Source of the DNA: Zhongshania aliphaticivorans
GTDB taxonomy: Bacteria > Pseudomonadota > Gammaproteobacteria > Pseudomonadales > Spongiibacteraceae
Assembly: GCF_902705875.1 (NCBI RefSeq)
Contig: NZ_CACSIK010000003.1
Span: 302,781 to 366,780, forward strand
Reading direction: 5' to 3'
DNA: 64,000 bases
Part shown: piece after piece, positions 55,227 through 63,862 of the stretch
Numbering within the stretch: position 1 is the first letter of the stretch
Layout: every line of letters begins with the position of its first letter
Made by a program: the position numbers and the translations under genes
Notes under the pieces: model-generated
Told to the model about the DNA's origin: nothing
Database searches by the model: none
Seen by the model: only the letters and a program-made list of their open reading frames with translations

Positions 55227-55754
55227 TTACGCAGCTTCTTTCTGCTCGCGAACAGCAGCTAATGTACGAACCAATTTTCCTGGGACTTCGTTCATTGTAC
55301 GTACCAGTTTGGTTGCCGGTGCTAACATAACGCTCATCAACATAGATAGCGCTTGGTCGCGGGTCGGCAGCTTAGCCAATACATCCAACTGATCTGCACC
55401 CATCAATTGGCCACTAACCGCAAGTGCTTTCACTTCAAACTTCGCATTTTCTTTCGCGAAATCTTTGAAGATACGAGCCGCCGCACCGGGATCTTCCATC
55501 GAAAAAGCTAACAGAGAAGGACCTTTAAAGGCCTCTTCTGCGCATTCGAAGTCAGTTCCTTTCAACGCGATTTTAGCCAAAGTATTACGCACTACTCGTA
55601 CGTTCACTTGGGACTCTCGCGCCAATTTGCGAAGCTCTGTCATTTGGCCAACTGTACACCCGCGGGCGTCAGCAACAACCAATGACAATGCACTAGCGGC
55701 AGTCTCGTTAACGTCAGCTACAATCGCTTTTTTGTCGTCGAGTCTTAATGCCAC
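55227..55754 (-). CDS. rplJ: 50S ribosomal protein L10
   Basis: 175 residues starting [20 protein letters not shown] at a GTG codon, with AGGAG 9-10 bases upstream. [23 protein letters not shown] is the rRNA-binding part, and the C-terminal helix binds L7/L12. A 284-nt gap upstream probably carries the leader where L10 represses its own message. Confidence 0.98.
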   Translation of the reverse strand: MALRLDDKKAIVADVNETAASALSLVVADARGCTVGQMTELRKLARESQVNVRVVRNTLAKIALKGTDFECAEEAFKGPSLLAFSMEDPGAAARIFKDFAKENAKFEVKALAVSGQLMGADQLDVLAKLPTRDQALSMLMSVMLAPATKLVRTMNEVPGKLVRTLAAVREQKEAA

Positions 55755-56038
55755 TTGGATAACTCCTGGATTTGTCAGTTAATTACCGTAGACTTTAAAT
55801 ACTAGCTTCAAAGTCGTTTGCTGGTGAACAAATCCAATCCACCATCTGCGTAGGCCGGTGCCGGTAACGTTGACAAGTCAACACACCTATTAAGGGTTCA
55901 GGTTTAAATAACCCAATCCCACCTACGGTCTTTGATGGTCTCTGTCTTTTGACACAGTAGGTCAGCTGTCAAAGACCACAAAGCCAGAAAGCACCCTTCG
56001 AAAAAGGCGCTTTATTCTGAGCGCATAACGCTCAAAAA
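55755..56038 (-). ncRNA. Probable L10 leader region (structured 5' UTR of rplJ)
   Basis: A 284-nt non-coding gap in an otherwise tightly packed operon. On the minus strand it has several hairpins: GAGCG/CGCTC just after rplA, AAAGCGCC pairing with GGGTGCTTT, and GTCTTTGACA-type and TGTCAAAAGAC arms. An AGGAG site lies at the end. L10-L7/L12 binds such a leader in E. coli. I could not confirm the conserved kink-turn motif. Confidence 0.55.
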
Positions 56039-56737
56039 TTATTTTGACGCTAGGCTAGCCTGATCGATAACAATACCAGGACCCATTGTCGAAGAAAGCG
56101 TAACCTTCTTCATATAGACGCCTTTAGCTGATGATGGCTTCGCTTTACGCAAATCCCCCAACAAGGCTTCTAAGTTTTCTTTTAACACGCCAGCTTCGAA
56201 AGAGATTGTTCCAATCGCGCCATGGATAATGCCATTCTTATCTGTGCGGTAGCGTACTTGCCCCGCTTTAGCATTCTTTACTGCGGTTTCTACATCAGCA
56301 GTTACGGTACCGGTCTTAGGGTTAGGCATTAGTCCACGAGGACCAAGAACTTGACCTAACTGACCAACAACTCGCATTGCGTCTGGCGATGCAACGACAA
56401 CGTCAAAGTCCATCATGCCACCTTTGACTTGCTCAGCAAGGTCATCCATGCCGACAAAATCTGCACCAGCAGCTTTTGCTTTTTCTGCATTTTCACCTTG
56501 AGTAAACACAGCAACACGTACTGTTTTACCCGTACCGTTTGGCAAGGTAGTTGCGCCACGAACAGCTTGATCCGATTTACGTGCATCAATACCAAGGTTA
56601 ATTGCTACATCGATGGCTTCAGGAAATTTAACAACTGAAACATCTTTCAATAATGCCACGGCTTCTTCAAAGCTATATTGCTTTCCAGCAACTACTTTTT
56701 CACGAATCGCTTTTTGGCGCTTAGTTAGCTTAGCCAT
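56039..56737 (-). CDS. rplA: 50S ribosomal protein L1
   Basis: 232 residues. It has [15 protein letters not shown] at the start, the signature [18 protein letters not shown] and [14 protein letters not shown]. It forms the L1 stalk that moves deacylated tRNA out. L1 is the repressor of rplK-rplA in E. coli. Its start shares one base with the rplK stop. Confidence 0.98.
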   Translation of the reverse strand: MAKLTKRQKAIREKVVAGKQYSFEEAVALLKDVSVVKFPEAIDVAINLGIDARKSDQAVRGATTLPNGTGKTVRVAVFTQGENAEKAKAAGADFVGMDDLAEQVKGGMMDFDVVVASPDAMRVVGQLGQVLGPRGLMPNPKTGTVTADVETAVKNAKAGQVRYRTDKNGIIHGAIGTISFEAGVLKENLEALLGDLRKAKPSSAKGVYMKKVTLSSTMGPGIVIDQASLASK

Positions 56738-57168
56738 TACACACCCTCCACTTCGATACCAGCGGCACGAGCACTACCGGCGATGGTGCGCACAGCGGCG
56801 TCCATGTCAGATGCAGTGAGGTCAGCCATTTTAATAGTTGCAATTTCTTCTAGTTGCGCACGAGTTACCTTACCCACTTTCTTTGAGTTAGGCGTGCCTG
56901 AACCACTTTTCACGCCCGCTGCTTTTTTCAATAAGAAAGACGCAGGAGGTGTTTTGGTAGTAAAAGTGAAACTGCGATCAGAGTACACTGTGATAACAAC
57001 AGGAATTGGCATACCACTCTCAAGACTCTGCGTCTGAGCGTTGAATGCTTTACAGAATTCCATGATATTCACACCATGCTGACCCAATGCAGGACCAACC
57101 GGTGGACTTGGGTTTGCTGCACCAGCAGCAACTTGTAGCTTAATATAAGCTTGTACTTTCTTAGCCAT
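56737..57168 (-). CDS. rplK: 50S ribosomal protein L11
   Basis: 143 residues starting [20 protein letters not shown], with [24 protein letters not shown] and the C-terminal domain that binds the GTPase-associated rRNA. It is needed for RelA activation. The lysines that PrmA methylates in E. coli are present near the N-terminus. Confidence 0.98.
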   Translation of the reverse strand: MAKKVQAYIKLQVAAGAANPSPPVGPALGQHGVNIMEFCKAFNAQTQSLESGMPIPVVITVYSDRSFTFTTKTPPASFLLKKAAGVKSGSGTPNSKKVGKVTRAQLEEIATIKMADLTASDMDAAVRTIAGSARAAGIEVEGV

Positions 57169-57249
57169 ATTACCTCTCCAAATGGGTGATAACGCTCCGA
57201 TTTAACGAAGCTCCCCTCGACAGCTGACGCTGACCTAAAAATAGTGAAC

Positions 57250-57780
57250 TTAGGTTTTCTCTACCTGACCAAAGTCCAACTCTACAGGCGTTGACCGCCC
57301 GAAAATCAATACCGCCACATGCAAGCGGTTCTTCTCATAATTCACTTCTTCGACAACACCGTTAAAGTCATTAAACGGACCATCGATAACGCGAACCATT
57401 TCTCCAGGCTCAAACAGCGTCTTAGGCTTGGGCTTATCACCACTCTCAACCCGCTGCAATATTGCCTGTGCTTCTTTTTCAGTAATCGGCGCAGGCTTAT
57501 CCGCCTTACCACCAATAAACCCCATGACCCGTGGCGTTTCTTTCACTAAATGCCAAGTGTCGTCGCCAAGATCCATTTCGATTAACACATAGCCAGGAAA
57601 AAACTTGCGCTCACTTTTCCGCTTTTGCCCGCCACGCATCTCTACAACTTCTTCTGTCGGCACTAACACTTCACCAAAACGCTCAGCAAAGCCCGAAAGT
57701 TCAATACGCTCTTTGAGCGCCAATGCCACTTTCTTTTCATACCCAGAATAGGCGTGTACAACATACCAACGCTTTGTCAT
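57250..57780 (-). CDS. nusG: Transcription elongation/antitermination factor NusG
   Basis: 176 residues. The N-terminal NGN domain ([40 protein letters not shown]) binds RNA polymerase. The C-terminal KOW domain ([24 protein letters not shown]) binds S10 or Rho. It starts 9 bp after secE. Confidence 0.98.
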   Translation of the reverse strand: MTKRWYVVHAYSGYEKKVALALKERIELSGFAERFGEVLVPTEEVVEMRGGQKRKSERKFFPGYVLIEMDLGDDTWHLVKETPRVMGFIGGKADKPAPITEKEAQAILQRVESGDKPKPKTLFEPGEMVRVIDGPFNDFNGVVEEVNYEKNRLHVAVLIFGRSTPVELDFGQVEKT

Positions 57781-57789
57781 GCCCTACCT

Positions 57790-58155
57790 CTAGCCGATAA
57801 CCATGGATGCCAGCCAACCCAGCAGAGTATCTAAGCCCCACAGAATCAATGCCGCCACTACAACAAACGCCACTACAATGAGTGTTGTTTGCGTGCTTTC
57901 TTGGCGCGTCGGCCAGACTACCTTTCTGATCTCCGTACGCGCGCCCTTCAACAACTCAAAAAATGCCGCACCTTTTTCTGTGCGATACACAATAAAAGTC
58001 GCTACAGACGCCAAAACCAACAAGGCAATGACGCGATAAAGCAAGGACTCGCCAGAATAATACGTATTGCCGCCAACACCGATAACAACCAGCAGAGCAA
58101 CTACACTCCACTTTAGGCCATCAAAGCGACTAGCGTCTTCCGCCTTAGCACTCAT
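57790..58155 (-). CDS. secE: SecE preprotein translocase subunit
   Basis: 121 residues with three predicted membrane helices (about 15-33, 37-57, 93-118) like the E. coli type. The conserved cytoplasmic amphipathic part FFELLKGARTEIRKVVWPTRQES precedes the last helix. It clamps the SecY halves. It lies 71 bp after tRNA-Trp. Confidence 0.95.
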   Translation of the reverse strand: MSAKAEDASRFDGLKWSVVALLVVIGVGGNTYYSGESLLYRVIALLVLASVATFIVYRTEKGAAFFELLKGARTEIRKVVWPTRQESTQTTLIVVAFVVVAALILWGLDTLLGWLASMVIG

Positions 58156-58226
58156 TGTTTACTCATATCCTTTTTTGCTAAGCGCAAAACACCACGACGC
58201 ATTACGCGAAGCGGTGTTAACGTAAA

Positions 58227-58302
58227 TGGCAGGCCAGGAGGGACTCGAACCCCCAACAGCCGGTTTTGGAGACCGGTGCTCTACCAATTGAACTACTGGC
58301 CT
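58227..58302 (-). tRNA. tRNA-Trp (anticodon CCA)
   Basis: A 76-nt cloverleaf with acceptor AGGCCAG/CUGGCCU, anticodon loop CUCCAAA, TUCGAGU loop and an encoded CCA end. It lies between tufB and secE. Confidence 0.97.
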
Positions 58303-58348
58303 ACAAGTGCCGGGACGAGCCCGGACTTACACCCATTAAAAACCGGGC

Positions 58349-59572
58349 TTATTCTACGATTTTAGCAACAACGCCGGCGCCAACAGTACGGCCACCTTCA
58401 CGAATTGCAAAACGCAAACCTTCTTCCATCGCGATTGGCGCAATCAATGTCACGTCCATTTTCACGTTATCACCAGGCATTACCATTTCAGTACCTTCAG
58501 GTAGCTCACAAGCACCTGTTACGTCTGTGGTACGGAAGTAGAACTGCGGACGGTAGCCTTTAAAGAATGGCGTGTGACGACCACCCTCTTCTTTGGACAA
58601 CACGTACACTTCTGCTTCAAAACGAGTATGCGGAGTGATTGAACCAGGCTTAGCCAATACTTGACCACGCTCAACGTCATCACGCTTTGTACCACGCAAC
58701 AACACACCTACGTTCTCACCTGCACGACCTTCGTCAAGCAGCTTGCGGAACATCTCAACACCAGTACAGGTAGTTTTTGTTGTCTCGCGGATACCAATGA
58801 TGGCAATTTCATCACCGGTGCGCAGAATACCGCGCTCTACACGACCTGTTACAACAGTACCGCGACCAGAGATTGAGAATACATCTTCAATTGGCATCAA
58901 GAACGGCAGATCAACCGCACGCTCAGGCTGTGGAATGTAGGTATCCAATGCTTCAACCAATTTTGCAACGGCAGTTGTTCCTAGCTCGTTGTCGTCTTGG
59001 CCATTCAACGCCATCAGCGCAGAACCAGCAATGATTGGCGTGTCGTCGCCTGGGAATTCGTACATGTCGAGTAGCTCACGCAACTCCATTTCTACCAATT
59101 CCAACATTTCGTTGTATTCTTCGCTGCCTACGCCGCCGCAATCTTCAGCTAGCAAGTCAGCTTTGTTCAGGAAGACAACGATGTAAGGTACGCCAACCTG
59201 ACGAGATAGCAGGATGTGCTCGCGCGTCTGCGGCATTGGGCCGTCAGTTGCACCACATACCAAAATAGCGCCGTCCATCTGTGCAGCACCAGTAATCATG
59301 TTCTTAACGTAGTCAGCGTGACCTGGGCAGTCGACGTGAGCATAGTGACGAACTGATGAATCATACTCAACGTGCGAGGTCGCGATAGTGATGCCGCGCT
59401 CACGCTCTTCAGGTGCGTTATCGATACCATCAAACGCGACTGCTTGACCACCAAATACTTCTGCACATACGCGCGTCAGTGCTGCAGTCAGCGTGGTTTT
59501 ACCATGGTCAACGTGACCAATGGTGCCCACATTCAAATGGGGCTTATTACGTTCAAACTTCTCTTTAGCCAT
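58349..59572 (-). CDS. tufB: Elongation factor Tu, copy 2 (tRNA operon)
   Basis: Same 407-residue product as the str-operon copy. In my comparison the DNA matches it from one base past the stop to the second base of the start codon (offset 16,579). The start is ATG here and GTG there, and the flanks are unrelated. This implies continuing gene conversion limited to the coding part. It is transcribed after four tRNAs. A hairpin with T5 stands between tRNA-Thr and this gene. tRNA-Trp follows its stop by 46 bp. Confidence 0.98.
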   Translation of the reverse strand: MAKEKFERNKPHLNVGTIGHVDHGKTTLTAALTRVCAEVFGGQAVAFDGIDNAPEERERGITIATSHVEYDSSVRHYAHVDCPGHADYVKNMITGAAQMDGAILVCGATDGPMPQTREHILLSRQVGVPYIVVFLNKADLLAEDCGGVGSEEYNEMLELVEMELRELLDMYEFPGDDTPIIAGSALMALNGQDDNELGTTAVAKLVEALDTYIPQPERAVDLPFLMPIEDVFSISGRGTVVTGRVERGILRTGDEIAIIGIRETTKTTCTGVEMFRKLLDEGRAGENVGVLLRGTKRDDVERGQVLAKPGSITPHTRFEAEVYVLSKEEGGRHTPFFKGYRPQFYFRTTDVTGACELPEGTEMVMPGDNVKMDVTLIAPIAMEEGLRFAIREGGRTVGAGVVAKIVE

Positions 59573-59594
59573 TGCGACAGTCTCCTAGCGGACT

Positions 59595-59628
59595 TTTTCG
59601 TCAAGTCACTATTTTCGTCAAGCCACTA
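59595..59628. repeat. Tandem 17-bp repeat in the tufB leader
   Basis: Two adjacent copies of TTTTCGTCAAG(T/C)CACTA, at 59595-59611 and 59612-59628, differing at one base. They sit between the hairpin at 59635-59662 and the tufB start, in the untranslated leader. Role unknown. Confidence 0.8.
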
Positions 59629-59629
59629 C

Positions 59630-59662
59630 AAAAAGACAAAAGCCACCTAATCAGCTTTTGTC
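59630..59662 (-). terminator. Terminator-like hairpin between tRNA-Thr(GGU) and tufB
   Basis: On the minus strand GACAAAAGC and GCTTTTGTC pair (9 bp, 10-base loop) and are followed by T5. It may attenuate tufB relative to the tRNAs, or be a processing signal. The stem is AT-rich, so termination is likely partial. Confidence 0.6.
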
Positions 59663-59674
59663 GCCAAATTTTAA

Positions 59675-59750
<76 letters not shown>

Positions 59751-59782
59751 ACCGAAAATCTCTTTTACAAACCTGCTCAAAT

Positions 59783-59856
<74 letters not shown>

Positions 59857-59892
59857 TGAAACTTCAATCTGCTGGCAAGTCTTACAATATAA

Positions 59893-59976
59893 TGGTGGTG
59901 GGGGGTGGATTCGAACCACCGAAGCTCGCGCGTCAGATTTACAGTCTGATCCCTTTAGCCACTCGGGAACCCCACC
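59893..59976 (-). tRNA. tRNA-Tyr (anticodon GUA)
   Basis: An 84-nt class II tRNA with a long variable arm. Acceptor GGUGGGG/CCCCACC, anticodon loop CUGUAAA, discriminator A, encoded CCA. It is the tyrU-equivalent. Confidence 0.97.
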
Positions 59977-60069
59977 CCAAGAGAACGGAATTTTCTCTTT
60001 TGAGCCATATAGTTATTAGCTTTAATTCGACTAAACCTTCAACTACAATTTGGCTCATTAGAAAATATG

Positions 60070-60145
60070 TGGAGCTGGCGAGAGGAGTCGAACCCCCGAC
60101 CGGCTGATTACAAGTCAGCTGCTCTACCAACTGAGCTACGCCAGC
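60070..60145 (-). tRNA. tRNA-Thr (anticodon UGU)
   Basis: A 76-nt cloverleaf, acceptor GCUGGCG/CGCCAGC, anticodon loop CUUGUAA, encoded CCA. The T stem GGGGG/CCUCU has two G.U pairs. It is the thrU-equivalent, first in the operon. Confidence 0.96.
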
Positions 60146-60178
60146 TAAGCTACCACGTCGCTTCCAAACGAGGCCGGC

Positions 60179-60207
60179 ATTCTAGTCTAACTCTTTGTAA
60201 GACGCAA
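60179..60207 (-). promoter_or_regulatory. Promoter of the tRNA-tufB operon
   Basis: On the minus strand TTGCGT (60202-60207), 17 bp and TAGAAT (60179-60184), then the GC-rich discriminator GCCGGCCTCG expected of stringently controlled stable-RNA promoters. It lies inside the last codons of the SPOR-like gene. The start would be ~27 nt before tRNA-Thr(UGU). Confidence 0.72.
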
Positions 60208-60865
60208 TCAGATTACAGCTTTTTTTCTCCAAGCTTTTGTTATTGTCTGTGTTTTTTTGCATTTTACTCTTCGCTTCAAGATAGAGCGGTGCATTTTCTC
60301 CCCCCTGATACGCCAACCAGTAGCGCTTTGCCAGCTTCCCCACCCGCCTAACCGAAACTTCATATTTTTTCTTCCGCAACCCCTTAGCATGGATATTTGC
60401 CCTCTCCACTGAAGTAAACACCCCTAAGGAGATCGCATTTTTCAGCTCACCACTTCTAATTACAAAATTATCTATGCGTTTTATGCGTAACGAAGCGCCT
60501 ATCTTAGCTGCTTCCGACGCCGAACCATACGGCCCAAGATACACCCAATAATCAGCGCTACGCTCGTAGCTTTCAAGTAACAACCTGCTACCTAATATCG
60601 ACTCCCTATCACCCCTTGCTTCACTTATATTCCTATAGGGTCCCAGCACTAGACACCCTAAAGGCGCCTCCACCAACTTGCCACCCTCACTTTCAACTAC
60701 TGGAGACATATCCGATTCAGAAACGGCTTTACTCTCTGATAATAAAACAAGACCACCCAGCTGCTCTTCCCCAGTAAAGGCAAACTCTTGCGAACCATCA
60801 TCCTGCCCACGGATAACAAACACAGCGACATTAGCAATCAGAAAAAACAAGAACAACCAACGCAC
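60182..60865 (-). CDS. SPOR-like membrane-anchored protein
   Basis: A 227-residue protein with one N-terminal membrane helix (MRWLFLFFLIANVAVFVI) and a periplasmic part. Residues ~70-185 hold two related strand-helix units with the SPOR look: CLVLGPYRNISEARG, then YWVYLGPYGSASEAAKIG, FVIRSGELKNAISLGVFTS and ERANIHAKGLR. SPOR domains bind denuded peptidoglycan at division sites. A Lys-rich tail follows. It is 14 bp downstream of coaX, as in pseudomonads. Its last codons contain the promoter of the tRNA operon. Confidence 0.72.
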   Translation of the reverse strand: MRWLFLFFLIANVAVFVIRGQDDGSQEFAFTGEEQLGGLVLLSESKAVSESDMSPVVESEGGKLVEAPLGCLVLGPYRNISEARGDRESILGSRLLLESYERSADYWVYLGPYGSASEAAKIGASLRIKRIDNFVIRSGELKNAISLGVFTSVERANIHAKGLRKKKYEVSVRRVGKLAKRYWLAYQGGENAPLYLEAKSKMQKNTDNNKSLEKKSCNLIASYKELD

Positions 60866-60879
60866 CCACTTCTCCCTGC

Positions 60880-61614
60880 TTACGCTTTGCTTAATGCCGG
60901 CTCCAAGCCGTCCAAAACCAAATCTTCACAATAGCACCACGAATTTGCAGCGCCCCCCGCCAACTCATTTAACACCATACCATCACCACCGGTTATAAAA
61001 ACTTGATAATGACAACCTATGATGGACTCAGCCTCGTTAATTGCCGCCCTTACAGCCCCCACCAAACCTATCCACTTTCCATTATGCACGCACTCATCCG
61101 TACTCAAACCAGGCAACAAAGCTTTAGCTGACTCACTACCAAAGCGCACCTTTCCTGTCGCCTCGCTCAGCACTTTCAGCACTAAACTCGCACCCGCTAA
61201 GATATAACCGCCGCGATGGCAGCCATCTTTATCGACAATATCAATAGTCAGCGCGGTACCTGCATCTATCACAATACAGGCACTTTGACTTTTTGTATAA
61301 GCAGCTAGCATTGCCAACCAGCGATCGACACCCAGCTTACCAACATCAGCATAGGCATTTTTAACACCGACACACTCCGCTTGGGATGTGGCCATTTCAT
61401 AATCTAACCCCAAGTGATCTAGCAGTGCTGTTACTTCTTTTTCTCTACTACCACCAACAACAGAAGCAATCCGCACCGCGCTCACCCCAGCAAAAGGCAG
61501 CGCTTTCAAACCATCAACCGCCCCTTCTACTCTACCTTTAGCAACATGCTGCCCGTTTTGTATGCAACGCCATTTAATCGCAGTATTACCAACATCAAGC
61601 TCAACAACTCGCAC
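60880..61614 (-). CDS. coaX: Type III pantothenate kinase
   Basis: A 244-residue ASKHA-fold enzyme phosphorylating pantothenate, the first step of CoA synthesis. It has VVELDVGNTAIKWR (ATP phosphate motif), GVDRWLAMLAAY, IVIDAGTALTIDIVD and GGYILAGASLVLKVL. It is expected to be insensitive to CoA feedback and to need a monovalent cation. The 3-bp spacing after birA indicates one operon, a common arrangement. Confidence 0.95.
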   Translation of the reverse strand: MRVVELDVGNTAIKWRCIQNGQHVAKGRVEGAVDGLKALPFAGVSAVRIASVVGGSREKEVTALLDHLGLDYEMATSQAECVGVKNAYADVGKLGVDRWLAMLAAYTKSQSACIVIDAGTALTIDIVDKDGCHRGGYILAGASLVLKVLSEATGKVRFGSESAKALLPGLSTDECVHNGKWIGLVGAVRAAINEAESIIGCHYQVFITGGDGMVLNELAGGAANSWCYCEDLVLDGLEPALSKA

Positions 61615-61617
61615 TGA

Positions 61618-62613
61618 CTATACACTCCGCAAGCTGACTTCACCGCCATTAAAAACCTGCTCGCCGTCTGCGGTTACCAATACCAAGCCACCACTTTGAT
61701 CGACACACTTCATCACGCCTTCGATATAATGCTCCCCAAGCTGTACCCGCACTGCTCGCCCAGCAAAAACATCATATTGGCTCCACTCTTCTTTGTGAGC
61801 TAGAAAGCCTGAAGCTGAGAACTCTTTATAAACTACATGCAATGCTGACATTAACTCGGCAACAATAGCATTCCTATCCACAATGCCAACAGCACTTACC
61901 AAATCAGTCCATGGCTGTAAAACATCAGACATATCACTAAGCGACATATCAACGTTTACCCCAACACCTACAACTACCTGACAAATACCCGCAGGATCAC
62001 CCTGCATCTCAAGCAATATACCGGATATCTTTTTATTATTGTGGAGCACATCATTAGGCCACTTTAAGCCTAGGTCGGTTACACCAAACTTACCCAGCGC
62101 TCGAACAACAGCCAAACCCACCGACAAACTTAAACCTTCAAGTGCTGACGCCCCGCCTTGAAACCGCCAAACCTGAGAAATGTATATATTGCGGCCAAAT
62201 GGGCTTTTCCACTCACGACCTCGACGACCACGCCCCGCTGTCTGCTGTTCCGCAAGACAGCTATACCCTTTATCCCGCCCTTCCTTAATAGCTGTAGCCG
62301 CCGCATTATTTGTTGAGTCCACCTGCGACAAAAGTTCTAACTCGCCAAGCGCCAAACCTGCCTCTGGTGATAATAGCGCTCTAATTCGCTCAGCATCTAA
62401 AAGATCCAAACCACCGGACAAACGATAACCTCGACCCTTAACCGATTCGATAACAAGATCTAAGGCCTCAAGCTTTTGTAGCTGTTTCCACACTGCGGCC
62501 CGACTCACCCCAAGATCACGCCCTATTTCTTCGCCTGAATGGTATTCACCATCTGCCAATATTTTAAGTACTTCCACCAGAGCAACACACCTATATACGT
62601 TTATGCATAGCAT
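61618..62613 (-). CDS. birA: Biotin-protein ligase / biotin operon repressor
   Basis: A bifunctional protein of ~331 residues. An N-terminal winged helix (LKILADGEYHSGEEIGRDLGVSRAAVWKQLQKLE) is followed by the ligase domain. That domain has the biotinyl-AMP loop GRGRRGREW, KWPNDV and GVGVNVDM, and a C-terminal SH3-like domain. It attaches biotin to carboxylase carriers. The frame is open to 62691, but that N-terminus has no family similarity and no ribosome site. I place the start at the ATG at 62613. The GTG at 62577, closer to the winged helix and with AGG upstream, is also plausible. Confidence 0.9.
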   Translation of the reverse strand: MLCINVYRCVALVEVLKILADGEYHSGEEIGRDLGVSRAAVWKQLQKLEALDLVIESVKGRGYRLSGGLDLLDAERIRALLSPEAGLALGELELLSQVDSTNNAAATAIKEGRDKGYSCLAEQQTAGRGRRGREWKSPFGRNIYISQVWRFQGGASALEGLSLSVGLAVVRALGKFGVTDLGLKWPNDVLHNNKKISGILLEMQGDPAGICQVVVGVGVNVDMSLSDMSDVLQPWTDLVSAVGIVDRNAIVAELMSALHVVYKEFSASGFLAHKEEWSQYDVFAGRAVRVQLGEHYIEGVMKCVDQSGGLVLVTADGEQVFNGGEVSLRSV

Positions 62614-62794
62614 AATATCAGAATATTTGTTTTTCGGTCGCAACTCTAAAATTGACAAGCTGAGTTCTGCAGCTACCCTCTTTATTGACATATTTGCGAT
62701 GATCTAAATCGCTGCTATTGCCGCAACCGATATTGATCGCTACGCATTTAAGCAACGTACTAAAAAATAAATATATTCAATGGGGTAATTTCAC

Positions 62795-63127
62795 ATGAAC
62801 ATAACAAAAATCGCAGTCAGTGCAGTCTTTTTTATATTCATTAACAGCGCAGCAATAGCCAGTAGTAGTCATGACAACAACATCCAGGTACGGCCCAGCT
62901 TGTATTCTAATCAGTATTCAGAAACCGACAAGCAATTAGTTAGCACCCTCATGTCCCAAATTAAAAGTGATAGCAAATTGTCAGGCTTGGTAGAAATTGA
63001 CGGTCACAATGGGAATATTTCTATTTCCGGTCGCGTGGGAGAAGTAACTATGATCTATCGAATCGTTGAAATTATTAGAAAAAATTCAGACGTTAAATCG
63101 ATTGATGTACGCGAATTAGATACATAA
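62795..63127 (+). CDS. Small exported BON-domain protein
   Basis: 110 residues with a signal peptide (MNITKIAVSAVFFIFINSAAIAS, cleavage near residue 22-24). A single BON-like domain follows: TDKQLVSTLMSQIKSDSKLSGLVEI, then ISISGRVGEVTMIYRIVEIIRK..DVKSIDVREL. BON proteins of the periplasm help keep the envelope intact. A GGGGT ribosome site precedes the ATG. It is a single gene with its own terminator, next to the rRNA operon end. Domain assignment is from pattern only. Confidence 0.7.
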   Translation: MNITKIAVSAVFFIFINSAAIASSSHDNNIQVRPSLYSNQYSETDKQLVSTLMSQIKSDSKLSGLVEIDGHNGNISISGRVGEVTMIYRIVEIIRKNSDVKSIDVRELDT

Positions 63128-63173
63128 CAAGCACACAATTAGCCACATGTATTAACAGAGTTGTAGCGTACCC

Positions 63174-63205
63174 AAAAACCCCGACGGACATTCCACGGGG
63201 TTTTT
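63174..63205. terminator. Terminator after the BON gene
   Basis: A 10-bp stem AAAAACCCCG/CGGGGTTTTT with a 12-base loop, T5 on plus and also on minus. It ends the BON transcript and could also stop antisense readthrough. Confidence 0.85.
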
Positions 63206-63460
63206 ACAGAAGTAATAGAGAGCCTCAGGCACACAACAATAGGATAGCCCCAAGCTAAGGCACTCACTACGAATATGTAAAATTCCGCACCGTCCCCACA
63301 AGACTTACAGCATATATCCGATAAGCTACATCCCTCTATCATAGCTCTTTAGCTACCTAGAGTGGGCTATTCCTAGGTCCAGATAACACAACGCAGACAG
63401 ATAAGTAAAAGAGACCTATCGACAGTCATTCCATTTTAAATTAATAGGGGCCGCCGTCGG
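63206..63460. other. Gene-free stretch with no assigned element
   Basis: Between the BON terminator and the first structured repeat I see no supported gene. A 67-codon minus-strand frame (63139-63342) would run through the terminator and has no recognisable features. Confidence 0.5.
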
Positions 63461-63462
63461 TA

Positions 63463-63531
63463 CTGGCGATAAACCTGTGCAGCAGGCTTGGACAGCCTAG
63501 GGCTGCCCGAAGGCACCACCGGCGCGAATCA
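63463..63531. repeat. Structured repeat, copy A (degenerate)
   Basis: About 69 bp matching copy B at 63744-63817, with five substitutions or so and a damaged right end. It keeps the inner hairpin AAACCTG-N5-CAGGCTT (a G.U-type change preserving pairing on the minus strand) and the second hairpin GGACAGC/GCTGCC. The right arm of the outer stem is lost. Confidence 0.75.
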
Positions 63532-63624
63532 AAACCTGCCCCGCAATCGTAGCTAGCGCTTTGGTTATGACCTACATTGGGTGGAAGCAATGCTTCCAAT
63601 CGATTCGCGACGCCTGAGGCGCCC

Positions 63625-63652
63625 CAACCCGCACCTGTCGGTGCAAGGGTTG
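63625..63652. repeat. Inverted repeat, 11-bp stem with bulge
   Basis: CAACCC-GCACC, loop TGTC, then GGTGC-AA-GGGTTG. It is flanked by further small palindromes (GGAAGCATTGCTTCC, GGCGCCTCAGGCGTC on minus). No function recognised. Confidence 0.6.
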
Positions 63653-63693
63653 TCGCATGGGACCTTTGTAGTGACAGCAAATATCGCATCCCA

Positions 63694-63726
63694 AATAAAA
63701 AACCCCGCACAGCAAAGCTGAGCGGG
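63694..63726 (-). terminator. Second rRNA-side terminator (distal)
   Basis: On the minus strand CCCCGCTCAGC and GCTGTGCGGGG pair around TTT with one mismatch, followed by T6. It lies directly behind the duplicated 5S-tail segment, so the rRNA operon has tandem terminators. Confidence 0.82.
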
Positions 63727-63729
63727 GTG

Positions 63730-63750
63730 TTTTATTTAGAAGCCTGGCGA
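63730..63750. repeat. Duplicated 5S-tail segment (21 bp)
   Basis: These 21 bases are identical to 63897-63917, where the same sequence is the 5S rRNA 3' end plus the lead into its terminator. Here it ends copy B of the structured repeat. Confidence 0.85.
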
Positions 63751-63817
63751 CAAACCTGTGCAGCAGGTTTGGACAGCCTAACGCTGCCCGAAGGGTGATC
63801 GCCAGCGGCGCGAATCA
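63744..63817. repeat. Structured repeat, copy B (intact)
   Basis: A 74-bp element with an outer stem CTGGCGA (63744-63750)/TCGCCAG (63799-63805). It encloses hairpin AAACCTG/CAGGTTT (63752-63770) and hairpin GGACAGC/GCTGCC (63771-63788). The outer stem resembles the closing stem of the adjacent 5S rRNA. It lies between two terminators downstream of 5S, so its RNA form would appear only by readthrough. Confidence 0.75.
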
Positions 63818-63862
63818 TTGCCGTTGGTCTTCGCCAGCTGCCCAGCGTTTTCTGCGCCACAA

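Noticed and set aside
41770..59572. Composite transposon bounded by the two tuf copies
   Set aside because: The interval holds the conserved rif cluster, part of the str operon and tRNA-Trp in normal order. Duplicate tuf genes are ancestral in Gammaproteobacteria.
63139..63342. 67-codon minus-strand frame after the BON gene
   Set aside because: It runs through a strong terminator hairpin and has no recognisable domain or start signal.
63441..63710. 89-codon minus-strand frame across the repeat region
   Set aside because: It is built from the structured repeat and palindromes, with no ribosome site and no protein-like pattern.
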